64,000 nucleotides of DNA from Candidatus Sulfotelmatobacter sp. (GCA_030041215.1 JASHOH010000159.1:1-64000); one strand, 5' to 3'; positions 27,108 to 35,709 are shown, counted from the stretch's first letter. Notes: generated by a model not told the origin, from the letters alone. Program-made: numbers and translations.

Positions 27108-27848
27108 ATGCCAGCTACTTTGGAACACAACGTTTTAGAAGCGCAACCGCGCCAGTCAGGAACAAAGAACAACGCCCGGCGGGTGCGCCGCGAAGGAAAG
27201 ATTCCAGCCGTAGTGTACGGCGCGGGAAAGAATGCAACGTCGGTAAGCGTCGATCCCCGGCATGTGCTACGCATTCTCCGCAGTGACAGCGGACACAACA
27301 CCATTTTCGATCTTGCCATGAACGGCGAACGCACCAAGGCCATGATCGTCGACTGGCAGTATGAGCCGATCAAGGGCAACCTGCTGCACATTGACCTCAA
27401 GCGCATCGCCATGGACAAGACCCTGCGCGTCAGTGTGCCGATCATGCTGCAGGGCGTAGCGGCGGGCGTCAAGACCGAGGGCGGCATTCTCGAACACATC
27501 CTGCGCGAGGTGGAAATCGAGTGTTTGCCCGGCGACATTCCCAGCCACATCGATGTCGACATCAGTCATCTGACTTTCGGCAAAGTATTGCGCGTCAGCG
27601 ATCTGCCGCACAGCGCCAAGATCAAATATCTGACAGACGAGAACCAGCCGATCGCTCACGTGACGGCGGTGAAGGAAGAAGTTGCTCCGACTCCGGAAGC
27701 CGCAGCAGCGGAAGCGGCAGCAGCTCCGGCTGAGCCTGAGGTCATCAAGAAGGGCAAAGCGGAAGCTGAGGAAGAAGGCGAAGAAGCGGCTCCGGCTGAG
27801 AAAGCCGAGAAGAAGCCTGAGAAAGCTGAGAAAAAGGAGAAGAAATAG
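27108..27848 (+). CDS. rplY: 50S ribosomal protein L25/general stress protein Ctc
   Basis: A 246-residue 5S-rRNA-binding ribosomal protein of the long (Ctc) type. The N-terminal L25 domain has RRVRREGKIPAVVYGAGKN; the middle TL5/Ctc domain (about 95-185) includes VSVPIMLQGVAAGVKTEGG and IECLPGDIPSHIDVDIS. The last 60 residues are an Ala/Glu/Lys tail seen in many such proteins. The gene follows prs and precedes pth, the common bacterial order. A 100-bp GC-rich repeat begins right after the stop codon. Confidence 0.95.
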   Translation: MPATLEHNVLEAQPRQSGTKNNARRVRREGKIPAVVYGAGKNATSVSVDPRHVLRILRSDSGHNTIFDLAMNGERTKAMIVDWQYEPIKGNLLHIDLKRIAMDKTLRVSVPIMLQGVAAGVKTEGGILEHILREVEIECLPGDIPSHIDVDISHLTFGKVLRVSDLPHSAKIKYLTDENQPIAHVTAVKEEVAPTPEAAAAEAAAAPAEPEVIKKGKAEAEEEGEEAAPAEKAEKKPEKAEKKEKK

Positions 27849-27950
27849 GATGCGAGCCAAACGCGCATTTACGCGCCGCAGAAAGCGCGGCGCTTCGCGC
27901 GGCTCGCCCAGATCCTTCGGCGACCGTAGAGCTGTCGCCTCAGGATGACA
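27849..27950. repeat. 100-bp GC-rich intergenic repeat, copy A
   Basis: Starts GATGCGAGCC, contains GCGCGGCTCGCCCAGATCC and ends CTCAGGATGACA. Related copies at 42483-42582, 48248-48345 and 48859-48958. It fills the gap between rplY and pth; its centre differs from the others (GGCGACCGTAGAGCTGTCGCC hairpin). Confidence 0.75.
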
Positions 27951-27980
27951 AATAATGTCTAGCAGGCCTGGGACGGCAGC

Positions 27981-28559
27981 GTGAAACTGATCGTCGGTCT
28001 TGGCAATCCTGGCATCGAGTATCAGTTCACGCCGCATAACGTTGGATTTTTAGCGGTCGATCGCATCGCCGGCGAGCACGGCGTTGAAATCAGGAACCGG
28101 CAGTGCCGGGCGCTGACGGCGCGAACGCAAATTGCAGATGTTCCAGTGCTGCTGGCCAAACCCGAAACCTACGTGAACCTGAGCGGCATGTCGGTGCGGG
28201 AGCTGCTGGCGAAGCACGATGCCAAACCGGAATCGGACCTGATCGTGATTCAGGACGAACTGGATTTTCCGCTGGGCACGCTGCGGATTCACACGCGGCG
28301 CAGTTCGGCGGGGCACAACGGGATCGAGTCGATCATCGGGGCGCTGAATACGAATGATTTTTTGCGCATCCGGATCGGCGTCGCACCCGAGAATAAGGTT
28401 AGCGACGGCAGGGAATATTTGCTCTCGCCAATGCGCAAGGCCCAGTTGGCAGTTATTGACGAGATGCTGGATCTGGCCGCTGAAGCTGTAGAGGTCATTT
28501 TGAAGGACGGGCCGGACGCGGCCATGAACCGGTTTAACCGGAAAGAAGAGAAAGATTAG
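27981..28559 (+). CDS. pth: Peptidyl-tRNA hydrolase
   Basis: A 192-residue enzyme that frees tRNA from dropped-off peptidyl-tRNA. KLIVGLGNPGIEY holds Asn9, FTPHNVGF the catalytic His19, and IVIQDELDFPLG the conserved Asp near 94. HNGIESIIGAL is a further signature. A GTG start codon is used. It lies in the prs-rplY-pth-rpsF order. The stop codon is immediately followed by a CACGGATT foldback. Confidence 0.95.
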   Translation: MKLIVGLGNPGIEYQFTPHNVGFLAVDRIAGEHGVEIRNRQCRALTARTQIADVPVLLAKPETYVNLSGMSVRELLAKHDAKPESDLIVIQDELDFPLGTLRIHTRRSSAGHNGIESIIGALNTNDFLRIRIGVAPENKVSDGREYLLSPMRKAQLAVIDEMLDLAAEAVEVILKDGPDAAMNRFNRKEEKD

Positions 28560-28632
28560 CCACGGATTGGCACGGATTTTCACGGATCAGGATTTTCTGG
28601 TTTATCCGCGCAAATCCGTGAGAATCCGTGGC
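28560..28632. repeat. Iterated-word foldback (CACGGATT type), copy 1
   Basis: Left arm 28560-28588 has three CACGGAT words; right arm 28604-28632 has the complementary AATCCGTG words. It begins at the last base of the pth stop codon and ends 12 bases before rpsF. Confidence 0.8.
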
Positions 28633-28644
28633 AGGAGACGGGAA

Positions 28645-29049
28645 ATGAATCGTACTTATGAACTGATGTTTATCGTTCGCCCCGACATGGCGGATGAAGA
28701 TCTGGACAAACTGATCTCGAACCTCGAGTCGACGGTGACTTCGGCACCCGGAACGGTCAAGAAGGTAGAGCGTATGGGCAAGCGCAGGCTGGCCTATACT
28801 GTGCGCAAGTTCCGCGAGGGAATCTACATTCTGCTGACCATCGAAGGCGGCGGTTCAGTGATTCACGAAGTCGAGCGCCGGCTGCGCGTGACCGAGCCGG
28901 TGATCAAGTTCCTCACCGTGCGCATCGACCTGGAGCAGAAGCGGCTGGAGAAGATCAAGAAACTGCGTGAGGCGCGTAGAAAAATTAGCACGGAGACGCC
29001 CGCGGGCGCGGAAGCTCCCGTGACCCCGGCGACAGAGGTGACAGCTTGA
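28645..29049 (+). CDS. rpsF: 30S ribosomal protein S6
   Basis: A 134-residue protein binding 16S rRNA next to S18. I choose the ATG at 28645 because it has GGAGACGGGAA upstream and begins with the family start MNRTYELMFIVRPD; the open frame extends 26 codons further only through the foldback repeat. RMGKRRLAYTVRKFREGIY and RRLRVTEPVIKFLTVR are conserved. A Thr/Pro/Ala C-tail follows. First gene of rpsF-rpsR-rplI; no ssb gene lies between rpsF and rpsR. Confidence 0.95.
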   Translation: MNRTYELMFIVRPDMADEDLDKLISNLESTVTSAPGTVKKVERMGKRRLAYTVRKFREGIYILLTIEGGGSVIHEVERRLRVTEPVIKFLTVRIDLEQKRLEKIKKLREARRKISTETPAGAEAPVTPATEVTA

Positions 29050-29055
29050 ACGGAA

Positions 29056-29150
29056 TCGTTGATTGTTGATTTCTGATTCTTGATTGAACACCAAGTCAAC
29101 TTCCGCAAGAAATTTCTCAATTAACAATCAAAAATCAACAATCGACAATT
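29056..29150. repeat. Iterated-word foldback (TTGATTG type), copy 2
   Basis: Left arm 29056-29088 (GTTGATTGTTGATTTCTGATT...) and right arm 29115-29150 (CAATTAACAATCAAAAATC..) pair over about 30 bases. Same word family as 25771-25856. Located between rpsF and rpsR. Confidence 0.8.
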
Positions 29151-29198
29151 ATTCTTTGCCAAAAGCACAACGACATAGAGGACTTACGAAGGAGTTTT

Positions 29199-29579
29199 AT
29201 GGCGGAAGAAACAAAAGCAGCAACAGAGCGCCCTGCTGAAGGCGCAAGAACCGACACAGTACGGCCAGCAGGAGACCGTGCCCCTGGCGATCGTCCGCGG
29301 TTTGGGGCAGGGGGACGTCCCGGGGCGGGCGGTGCTCCGCGGGAAGCTGGCGGGCGCAAGTTTTTCCGGCGCAAGAAAGTCTGCAAGTTCTGCACCGAGA
29401 AAATTGCCGAGATCAACTACAAGGACTACCGCCTGCTCGGGCAGTTCGTGGCTGAGAGCGGCAAGATCGTGCCGCGGCGTCTGACTGGCGTGTGCTCGCC
29501 GCACCAGCACCGGCTGGCGGTGGCCATCAAGCAGGCGCGCAATATTGCACTGCTGCCGTTTGCGGGAAGAGCTCAGTAA
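29199..29579 (+). CDS. rpsR: 30S ribosomal protein S18 with long N-terminal tail
   Basis: A 126-residue protein of the small subunit. The conserved core begins at about residue 53 (RKFFRRKKVCKFC). CKFC and the later CSPHQHR give a possible zinc site (C+ form of S18). The core ends with KQARNIALLPFA. The first 50 residues are Gly/Pro/Arg/Ala-rich and disordered, longer than in most bacteria. AAGGAG lies at a normal distance before the start. It forms a set with rpsF and rplI. Confidence 0.95.
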   Translation: MAEETKAATERPAEGARTDTVRPAGDRAPGDRPRFGAGGRPGAGGAPREAGGRKFFRRKKVCKFCTEKIAEINYKDYRLLGQFVAESGKIVPRRLTGVCSPHQHRLAVAIKQARNIALLPFAGRAQ

Positions 29580-29586
29580 GGCTGTC

Positions 29587-29655
29587 GGCCACGGATTTGC
29601 ACGGATCTTCACGGATCACTCTTTCTTATGAACCTGATCCGCGAAATCCGCGGCC
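29587..29655. repeat. Iterated-word foldback (CACGGATT type), copy 2
   Basis: Left arm GGCCACGGATTTGCACGGAT with a third word, right arm GATCCGCGAAATCCGCGGCC. Same family as 28560-28632. Located between rpsR and rplI. Confidence 0.8.
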
Positions 29656-29681
29656 AGGAAATCGAATTCGGAGTCATGCAC

Positions 29682-30137
29682 ATGGAAGTCATCCTCAAAG
29701 AAGACGTCAATAAACTCGGTTCGCGCGGCGACGTGGTGAAGGTCGCCGAAGGATATGGGCGCAATTTTCTTCTGCCGCGCAAGCTGGCCATCGAGGCCAC
29801 AGAGGGCAACAAGGCCGTCATCACGCAGATGAAAGCTGCGGCCGTGCGGCGCTCGGCCAAAGAAAAGTCGCAGGCCGAAGAACTGGCGAAGCAGTTTGAT
29901 ACGCTCTCGGTGTCGTTCACGCGCAAGTCGGGCGAGCACGATCAGTTGTTCGGCTCAGTCACTTCCGCAGACATCGCCGAGGGTGTGGCCAAGAAAGGCA
30001 TCAATGTCGATCGGCGGCAGATTCAGCTTCACGATCCGCTGAAGACGCTGGGCGAATTCACCGTCCCGGTGAAGCTGCACAAGGACGTGACCGCGCACCT
30101 GAAAGTAGTGATCGAGAAAGAAGCGGTCGCCGAATAG
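29682..30137 (+). CDS. rplI: 50S ribosomal protein L9
   Basis: A 151-residue elongated two-domain protein binding 23S rRNA. The start at 29682 is chosen because MEVILKEDVNKLGSRGDVV is the canonical N-terminus and GGAG lies 8 bases upstream. VAEGYGRNFLLPRKLAIEAT completes the N-domain; a central helix (about 45-75) links to the C-domain with LFGSVTSADIAEGV and GEFTVPVKLHKDV. Last gene of the rpsF-rpsR-rplI group; the usual dnaB does not follow. Confidence 0.95.
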   Translation: MEVILKEDVNKLGSRGDVVKVAEGYGRNFLLPRKLAIEATEGNKAVITQMKAAAVRRSAKEKSQAEELAKQFDTLSVSFTRKSGEHDQLFGSVTSADIAEGVAKKGINVDRRQIQLHDPLKTLGEFTVPVKLHKDVTAHLKVVIEKEAVAE

Positions 30138-30217
30138 TCTAGATTCACTCTCTACTGTGCACAGGGCAGGCCTTTGCGGCACACAAGGGTGAATCAGTTC
30201 CTTTGTTTACTACTTCC

Positions 30218-30370
30218 TTAATACACACCCTTCGCCTCCTGGGTGCGCGTGTGGAACTTGAATCCGTTCCAGGTTTCGTCGAGCTTCTGAATCTGCGGCG
30301 GTCCGAGGCCCGGCAGAACCCACGAGTCATGTCGATGCGAGCGCAACCGATGCCAAGATTCGAAGATGGT
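30218..30370 (-). pseudogene. Possible C-terminal fragment of an unidentified protein
   Basis: A minus-strand frame without its own start ends in WVLPGLGPPQIQKLDETWNG, then FKFHTRTQEAKGVY and a TAA stop. The composition looks protein-like and differs from chance frames in the area, but I cannot name the family and the 5' part dissolves into a repeat-like hairpin. Low confidence. Confidence 0.25.
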
Positions 30371-30429
30371 GAGTGAGGAAAGGGTGGTTCTTTGAAAGTA
30401 GAAGCGAGCAGTGGTCCTCTCGGCCCAAA

Positions 30430-30472
30430 GAGCGGACGCCCCTCGGATCCTTCTTTCCGAGAGCGTCCGCTC
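30430..30472 (-). terminator. Hairpin terminator after the 30485-30805 gene
   Basis: GAGCGGACGC pairs with GCGTCCGCTC and the inner CTCGG with CCGAG, giving a 15-bp stem with 1-2 base bulge. It starts 13 bases past the stop codon of the minus-strand gene. The T-tract on that strand is short (TTT), so efficiency is uncertain. Confidence 0.5.
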
Positions 30473-30484
30473 GGCGATTAAGCA

Positions 30485-30805
30485 TTAAGCAACTTTGCTA
30501 ATCCCCTGATAGCCGGTTACACCCTGTGCTTCCCGGCGGAGATGCCGGTTGCCCCAGAGGTTGCCGAACTTGGCTCTAGCCTCGGGCACGGAAATGGTGT
30601 CCGTATGCGAAACTACCAGGAAATCCATGGCTTCGCCGTCCATGTCAGAGATAAGGGTTGGAGAGGTTGACTCGTGCGAACGGAGGACGCACAGAGGAGT
30701 GTCGCTTCCGCGCGCAAACCCGACTGCCGTCAAGGTTTGACCCTTGAAGTTCTCGGCCAGGTTGGAACCGGAAACAACGTCGCCGATTTCATACTTGTTC
30801 GGCAT
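30485..30805 (-). CDS. Small cytoplasmic hypothetical protein
   Basis: A 106-residue protein with an excellent ribosome site (AAGGAGGAAA, 7-8 bases before the ATG) and its own hairpin terminator, so it is very likely expressed. MPNKYEIGDVVSGSNLAENF suggests a small beta-barrel-like N-terminus, followed by DMDGEAMDFLVVSHTDTISV and a basic segment (RAKFGNLWGNRHLRREAQG). No family recognised. Monocistronic. Confidence 0.65.
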   Translation of the reverse strand: MPNKYEIGDVVSGSNLAENFKGQTLTAVGFARGSDTPLCVLRSHESTSPTLISDMDGEAMDFLVVSHTDTISVPEARAKFGNLWGNRHLRREAQGVTGYQGISKVA

Positions 30806-31314
30806 TTAAGTTTCCTCCTTGTTTAGATTTGCCTTTTTATGAGGCCATTCTGGGAAGGTCTGGGGCAGGCCCGGAGAAGCGTCCTCCTACTCTACGAACC
30901 TTGGTGTTTGTCCTCGCGCCCTCAGACCAAATGTTAGTGTGTGGTTAACTTAGTAAGAGACAAGTCTTCCCATTTGTATTTAGTCTCTTTTAATCCCATT
31001 CTTCGTCATTCGTCAGTGACCCCGGTCACTGCTCTGCGTGATAAACGGCACCAGGGTCTGGCGTTAGACCCGTGCCGCAAATGGTCCCTCTCGCTTTGTC
31101 CCCTAGAGCTACCTTTATTCAAACTGCGGGTGGGAAGTCCCGGCTGACAATCGCTTGCGACTCGGGGGGTGAGGCAACAAAGGCATGCGAATAGGCCGTC
31201 TTTGCCGGCGGGGCGAGTCCGCCTATTGGTCACCCCGCTGCGTGACGCGGCACACAGCCACGAGCCTGCCCCAGAGGGAGAATAAAACGTAACTAATCTC
31301 CATCGGGGTGCGTC
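30806..31314. other. 509-bp non-coding region before the carbamoyl-phosphate cluster
   Basis: No gene. It contains AAGAGAC...GTCTCTT followed by TTAAT (30955-30992), a possible terminator on the plus strand, and the compact palindrome CAGTGACC-CC-GGTCACTG at 31014-31031, a candidate operator or hairpin. A long structured leader of the 31315 operon is possible but I see no known riboswitch. Confidence 0.4.
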
Positions 31315-32646
31315 ATGAAGAGGATCCTGATTCTTGGCGCTGCGGGCCGGGATTTTCATAACTTCAACGTTTTCTTTCGCTACAACTCGGACTGCCAAGT
31401 TGTAGCTTTTACTGCCACTCAAATTCCAGACATTGCCGGGCGATCTTATCCGCGGGAGCTTGCCGGGCCTCTTTATCCCTACGGCATTCCTATTTTTGAA
31501 GAGAAGGATTTGGAGAAGCTGATCGCCGAACACGACATTGACGTTGTGGTTTTTTCCTACAGCGACATTTCTTATCAGAACCTGATGCATGTGGCTTCGC
31601 GTGCGCTGGCGGCGGGCGCGGACTTCTGGCTGCTGGGCACGGAGCACACGCAGATCGAATCGCACATTCCCGTGGTTTCAGTGTGTGCGGTGCGCACCGG
31701 GTGCGGCAAAAGCCCCGTTTCGCGGCTGGTGGCGGAGGAGCTGCGGCGGCAGGGGCGAAAACCCGTGGTGGTGCGCCATCCCATGCCGTACGGAGATTTG
31801 GCGGCGCAGGCGGTGCAGCGCTTTGCCACCCTGGAAGATTTGGACGTTCAACAGTGCACGATTGAAGAGCGGGAAGAATACGAACCGCACATTCGGAAGG
31901 AAACGGTCGTCTACGCGGGCGTTGATTACGAGCAGATTTTGCGGCGTGCGGAAAAAGAAGGCGATGTTATTTTGTGGGACGGCGGAAACAACGACACTCC
32001 TTTCTATAAATCGGATCTGGAAATTGTGGTTGTCGATCCGCATCGTCCCGGCCATGAATTGGCCTATTACCCGGGCGAAGTCAACTTTTTCCGCGCTGAC
32101 GTAATCGTCATCAACAAAGTGGATACGGCGTACCAGCGCGATCTGGAAACGGTGTCGCACAACATCAAGACCAACAACCCGGGAGCCGCGGTTTTTGAAA
32201 TGGCGTGCCGGGTGAAGGTGAGTGATCCCAATCTGATTAATGCAAAGCGCGTGTTGGTTGTGGAGGATGGTCCCACGCTGACGCATGGAGAAATGCCGTA
32301 TGGCGCCGGGATCGTGGCGGCGCGACAGTGCGGCGCGGCCGAGTTGGTCGATCCACGGCCGTACGCGGTGGGATCGATCCGTAGCACATACGAGCGCTAT
32401 CCGCACCTGACCAGCCTCCTGCCGGCCATGGGCTATAGCGCGATGCAGCGGCATGAGCTGGAGGAAACCATTCGGCGGACTCCCTGCGACCTGGTGCTGA
32501 TTGCCACTCCCATCGATCTGGCGCGCGTCATCGTCATCGACAAACCGAATCTGCGGGTTACCTACGAAGTAGAAGAGCTAACCAAGCCGGGTCTGGCGGA
32601 ACGGCTTGCCGAATTTGCGCGAGAGCACGTGCCGGTCCTGGCGTAG
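31315..32646 (+). CDS. Cyclic-2,3-diphosphoglycerate-synthetase-like P-loop GTPase
   Basis: A 443-residue protein. KRILILGAAGRDFHNFNVFF at the N-terminus is a Rossmann-like dinucleotide loop followed by FTATQIPDIAGRSYP, typical of the family annotated as cyclic 2,3-diphosphoglycerate synthetase. A P-loop AVRTGCGKS lies at 125-133, ILWDGGNNDTPF near 222, and VIVINKVDTAY carries an NKxD-like guanine motif. True cDPG synthesis is known from methanogens; bacterial relatives have no proven product. It is the first gene of a tight cluster with OTC, carbamate kinase and ATCase (10, 12 and 2-base gaps), so a role in carbamoyl-phosphate or ornithine metabolism is inferred. Confidence 0.75.
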   Translation: MKRILILGAAGRDFHNFNVFFRYNSDCQVVAFTATQIPDIAGRSYPRELAGPLYPYGIPIFEEKDLEKLIAEHDIDVVVFSYSDISYQNLMHVASRALAAGADFWLLGTEHTQIESHIPVVSVCAVRTGCGKSPVSRLVAEELRRQGRKPVVVRHPMPYGDLAAQAVQRFATLEDLDVQQCTIEEREEYEPHIRKETVVYAGVDYEQILRRAEKEGDVILWDGGNNDTPFYKSDLEIVVVDPHRPGHELAYYPGEVNFFRADVIVINKVDTAYQRDLETVSHNIKTNNPGAAVFEMACRVKVSDPNLINAKRVLVVEDGPTLTHGEMPYGAGIVAARQCGAAELVDPRPYAVGSIRSTYERYPHLTSLLPAMGYSAMQRHELEETIRRTPCDLVLIATPIDLARVIVIDKPNLRVTYEVEELTKPGLAERLAEFAREHVPVLA

Positions 32647-32656
32647 GAGGGTGGCT

Positions 32657-33628
32657 ATGATCAAGAAAGATTTTATCTCGATCAGAGATTTTTCTCCCTC
32701 GGACATTTTGTATCTTCTGATTCTTGCGCGGCAGATCAAGGCTCATCCGCTGTCTTACTGCGATGCGCTGAAGCGCGAAACCCTGGCCATGATTTTTGAG
32801 AAGCCTTCGCTGCGGACACGGGTCAGCTTTGACGTCGGAATTCAGCAGCTCGGGGGATTCTCCCTGTATCTGTCTCCGCAAGAGATCAATCTTGGCAAGC
32901 GCGAGTCGGTTTATGACGTGGCCAAGAACCTGGAGCGCATGGTGCAGGGCATCATGATTCGCACGTTTGCCCATGAGACCGTGGAGCAGATGGCGAAGTA
33001 TGTCTGCATCCCGGTGATCAATGGGTTGACCGATTACAGCCATCCCTGCCAGGCAATGGCTGATTACCTCACCATGTGGGAGGCCAAGGGCGATCTCGAG
33101 GGATTGAAGGTCGCATTTGTGGGAGACGGCAACAACGTGGCGAACTCGCTAATGTTTGCTGGCGCGCAGTTGGGTGCGCATGTGTGGGTGGCGACACCGG
33201 AAAATCACACGCCCAGGGCTGAAGCAGTCGAGTGGGCACGGGTGCGCAGCATGGAGACTGGCGGAAGTTGCAATCTGACGAATGATCCGCGAGAGGCGGT
33301 CGACGGCGCCGATGTGGTCTACACCGACGTGTGGACGAGCATGGGGCAGGAGGCAGAAGCGGAGAAGCGAGACGAGGAGTTTCATTTTTATCAGGTGAAT
33401 ATGCCGCTGTTCCGGCGCGCGAAACGCGATGCCATCTTCCTGCATTGTCTGCCGGCGCATCGCGGCAAAGAAGTGACGAACGAAGTGATCGATTCACCGC
33501 AATCGCTAGTGTTTCAGCAGGCTGAGAACCGGCTGCACGCGCAGAAGGCCATCATGCTGGAGCTGATGAAGAGCGAGTTCGTGAAGCTGCCAACTCTGGT
33601 GGAGTTGCAGGAAATGGTGCATCCGTAA
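32657..33628 (+). CDS. argF: Ornithine carbamoyltransferase
   Basis: A 323-residue enzyme exchanging carbamoyl phosphate + ornithine with citrulline + phosphate. The start at 32657 has AGGAGG 7 bases upstream; the longer open frame upstream overlaps the previous gene. FEKPSLRTRVSF (48-59) is the carbamoyl-phosphate loop, HPCQAMADY the His-Pro-x-Gln motif, DVWTSMGQE the SMG ornithine loop and FLHCLPAHRG the Cys motif. These motifs favour ornithine over aspartate or N-acetylornithine. Position next to carbamate kinase suggests a possible catabolic role, but anabolic function cannot be excluded. Confidence 0.9.
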   Translation: MIKKDFISIRDFSPSDILYLLILARQIKAHPLSYCDALKRETLAMIFEKPSLRTRVSFDVGIQQLGGFSLYLSPQEINLGKRESVYDVAKNLERMVQGIMIRTFAHETVEQMAKYVCIPVINGLTDYSHPCQAMADYLTMWEAKGDLEGLKVAFVGDGNNVANSLMFAGAQLGAHVWVATPENHTPRAEAVEWARVRSMETGGSCNLTNDPREAVDGADVVYTDVWTSMGQEAEAEKRDEEFHFYQVNMPLFRRAKRDAIFLHCLPAHRGKEVTNEVIDSPQSLVFQQAENRLHAQKAIMLELMKSEFVKLPTLVELQEMVHP

Positions 33629-33640
33629 ACGTCCGAATTT

Positions 33641-34636
33641 ATGAAAACCATGCTTCTTGCCGTCGGCGGCAACGCGCTCATCCGCACGGGTGAGACGGGG
33701 ACCATCGCCGAGCAGCTTGCAAATGCACGCCGGACAGCGGCAGAGATCGTGGGGCTTTGCCAGCAGGGCTATCGGATTGTGCTCACCCATGGCAACGGGC
33801 CGCAGGTGGGTGCGGCGCTGCTGCGCTCGGAACGTGCCGTCAGCCAGGTTCCGGGACATTCGCTCGACGTGTGCGACGCCTCGACGCAGGGCGAAATCGG
33901 ATACCTGCTTCAGCAATCGCTGGAGAGCGAGCTGAAAGCGGCGGGTTTGCACATTCCCGTGGTGACGGTTCTGACGCAGACGGTGGTTTCGGCCGATGAT
34001 GATGCAATGCGCCATCCAACGAAGCCCATTGGACCTTTTTATTCGCAGCTTGATGCCGAGGAGCGCAAGCGTCAATTCGGTTGGAAGATCGTCGAAGATG
34101 CCGCGCGCGGTTACCGTCGCGTGGTTCCGTCGCCGGAGCCGATTGAGATCGTGGAGCTGGAGGCGATCCGGGATTTGGTGGAGCAAGAAGTACTTGTGAT
34201 TGCCTGCGGAGGCGGCGGCATTCCGGTCGTGTGGCGGAATGGCAAGCTGGAGGGAGTGGAGGCGGTCATCGACAAGGATCGCGCGTCGGCCTTGCTGGCA
34301 ACGTGTTTGGGCGTGGATCTGTTTGTGATCTCCACTGACACGGATTACGTGTATCTAGATTACAAGAAACCGGGGCAGCGGCCGTTGCAGCGAGTGACCG
34401 CAAGCGAACTCGAGATGCATTTGAAGGCCGGCCAGTTTCCGCCAGGCAACATGGGGCCAAAGATTGAGTCGGTGTTGCGATTTCTGCGTGCCGGCGGCCG
34501 GCAGGCGGTCATCACCTCCTGCGAGAACTTGCGCAAAGCCGTTGTCGGATCCGCCGGTACGCAGATATTTCCCGATGCAGCGGTGGCAGAAGGGATGGCA
34601 GAAGCACATATCGAAGTTCCTGTGGGAGGGCGTTGA
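33641..34636 (+). CDS. arcC: Carbamate kinase
   Basis: A 331-residue amino-acid-kinase-fold enzyme converting carbamoyl phosphate + ADP to ATP + carbamate. LLAVGGNALI at the N-terminus, IVLTHGNGPQVG, VIACGGGGIPVVW, GVEAVIDKDRASALLA and PGNMGPKIESVLRFL are full-length family motifs. It follows the OTC gene after 12 bases and precedes the ATCase gene with almost no gap. No arginine deiminase gene is in the window. Confidence 0.95.
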   Translation: MKTMLLAVGGNALIRTGETGTIAEQLANARRTAAEIVGLCQQGYRIVLTHGNGPQVGAALLRSERAVSQVPGHSLDVCDASTQGEIGYLLQQSLESELKAAGLHIPVVTVLTQTVVSADDDAMRHPTKPIGPFYSQLDAEERKRQFGWKIVEDAARGYRRVVPSPEPIEIVELEAIRDLVEQEVLVIACGGGGIPVVWRNGKLEGVEAVIDKDRASALLATCLGVDLFVISTDTDYVYLDYKKPGQRPLQRVTASELEMHLKAGQFPPGNMGPKIESVLRFLRAGGRQAVITSCENLRKAVVGSAGTQIFPDAAVAEGMAEAHIEVPVGGR

Positions 34637-34638
34637 GT

Positions 34639-35607
34639 ATGGCAGAGTCACTGATCGCGGCTTCTGTGCCTGAGCGGGCGGACGCGGCTGTTCAACGAGA
34701 TGCGAAGCTGCGTCACGTGGTGGAGTCGCAGCAGTTCACAGTGCCATTGTTGATGGAATTGTTCGATCGCACCGCCGGCATGGAGCGAGTTGTGGCGCGC
34801 GGGGGTTCGCTGGATTTTCGGAGCAAGATCATGGCGACGCTGTTTTATGCGCCCTCGACGCGCACGCGCTTCTCGTTCGAGGCTGCTATGCACCGGCTGG
34901 GCGGCAGCGTTCTCTCAACCGAACATGCCCACGCGTTTTCCTCGGCGGTTGAGGGCGAGCAGCTTGAGGATACGATCCGCATCATCGGCGGCTATTGCGA
35001 TGTGATCGTGCTTCGTCCAGTCGAGGAAGGTGGCGCGAAACGAGCGGCGCAGGTTTCGCCGGTCCCGTTGATTAACGCGGGTGACGGCGATGGAGGGCAA
35101 CATCCTACGCAGGCTTTGCTCGACCTGTACACCATTTTTCGTGAGCGGCCTTTGAATGGACTGCGGGTGGCAATTATCGGCGAGCTGGATCGCGGCCGCA
35201 CGGCGCGATCGCTGGCTTATCTGCTGGCGAAATTCGATCGTGTAAAGCTGTTTTTCGTCAGTCCTCCAGAACTGAGGATGAGGAGAGACATCCTGGATTA
35301 TCTCGATGAACACGACATCGACTACGAAATCGAACAGGAGATTGACCGGGTAATTGGGGAGGTCGACGTGGTGTATCAGACTAGAATTCACCCGGATCGG
35401 GCGAGCAATGCGGAAATGGTCAGACGTTATGCCATCGATTCGTCGGTGCTGCAACGCATGAAATCGGATGCGCTAATTTTGCATCCGTTGCCGCGCACCG
35501 TGGAACTGGATCGTTCGGTGGATGATGATCCCCGTGCAATGTATTTTCGCCAGGCCAGGAACGGGCTGTTTGTACGTATGGCGTTGCTGACCATGCTGCT
35601 GGAGTGA
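34639..35607 (+). CDS. pyrB: Aspartate carbamoyltransferase catalytic chain
   Basis: A 322-residue transferase. The ATG at 34639, two bases after the arcC stop, has GGGAGGG 8 bases upstream. FYAPSTRTRFSFEAAMHRLG is the carbamoyl-phosphate loop, GGQHPTQALLDLYTI the His-Pro-Thr-Gln motif and LILHPLPRTVE the aspartate-binding loop, which together point to ATCase rather than OTC. It normally starts pyrimidine synthesis; placement behind OTC and carbamate kinase, away from pyrC or pyrR, is unusual. No regulatory chain gene (pyrI) is adjacent. Confidence 0.88.
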   Translation: MAESLIAASVPERADAAVQRDAKLRHVVESQQFTVPLLMELFDRTAGMERVVARGGSLDFRSKIMATLFYAPSTRTRFSFEAAMHRLGGSVLSTEHAHAFSSAVEGEQLEDTIRIIGGYCDVIVLRPVEEGGAKRAAQVSPVPLINAGDGDGGQHPTQALLDLYTIFRERPLNGLRVAIIGELDRGRTARSLAYLLAKFDRVKLFFVSPPELRMRRDILDYLDEHDIDYEIEQEIDRVIGEVDVVYQTRIHPDRASNAEMVRRYAIDSSVLQRMKSDALILHPLPRTVELDRSVDDDPRAMYFRQARNGLFVRMALLTMLLE

Positions 35608-35663
35608 CTGCAAGGTATCAGACGATTCGGAGCGGGGGTTTGGTCCGGAAGTATAGCGTCACG

Positions 35664-35709
35664 GAGATCCCTCGCCCCGCTGGTGAAAACGCGGGGCTTC
35701 GGGATGACG
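35664..35709. repeat. 46-bp hairpin repeat, copy 1
   Basis: CCTCGCCCCGCTGGTGAAAA with the arm GCGGGGCTTCGGGATGACG. An inverted copy with few differences is at 43775-43820. It lies between pyrB and rocD and could attenuate transcription between them. Confidence 0.75.

Larger units (their letters stand above)
30138..30484. other. Intergenic region with a possible gene relic and a hairpin
   Basis: Holds a possible C-terminal gene fragment on the minus strand (30218-30370) and a strong hairpin (30430-30472). Nothing else is recognised. Confidence 0.4.

Noticed and set aside
27267-28037. 256-codon minus-strand frame opposite rplY
   Set aside because: Antisense to a certain ribosomal protein gene; repetitive Leu/Arg/Phe content is the mirror of its Glu/Lys tail.
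28567-28644. 26-codon N-terminal extension of S6
   Set aside because: It translates the CACGGATT foldback; the canonical start with a ribosome site is at 28645.
31006-31665. 219-codon minus-strand frame across the start of the GTPase gene
   Set aside because: Overlaps the conserved Rossmann N-terminus; composition is non-protein-like.
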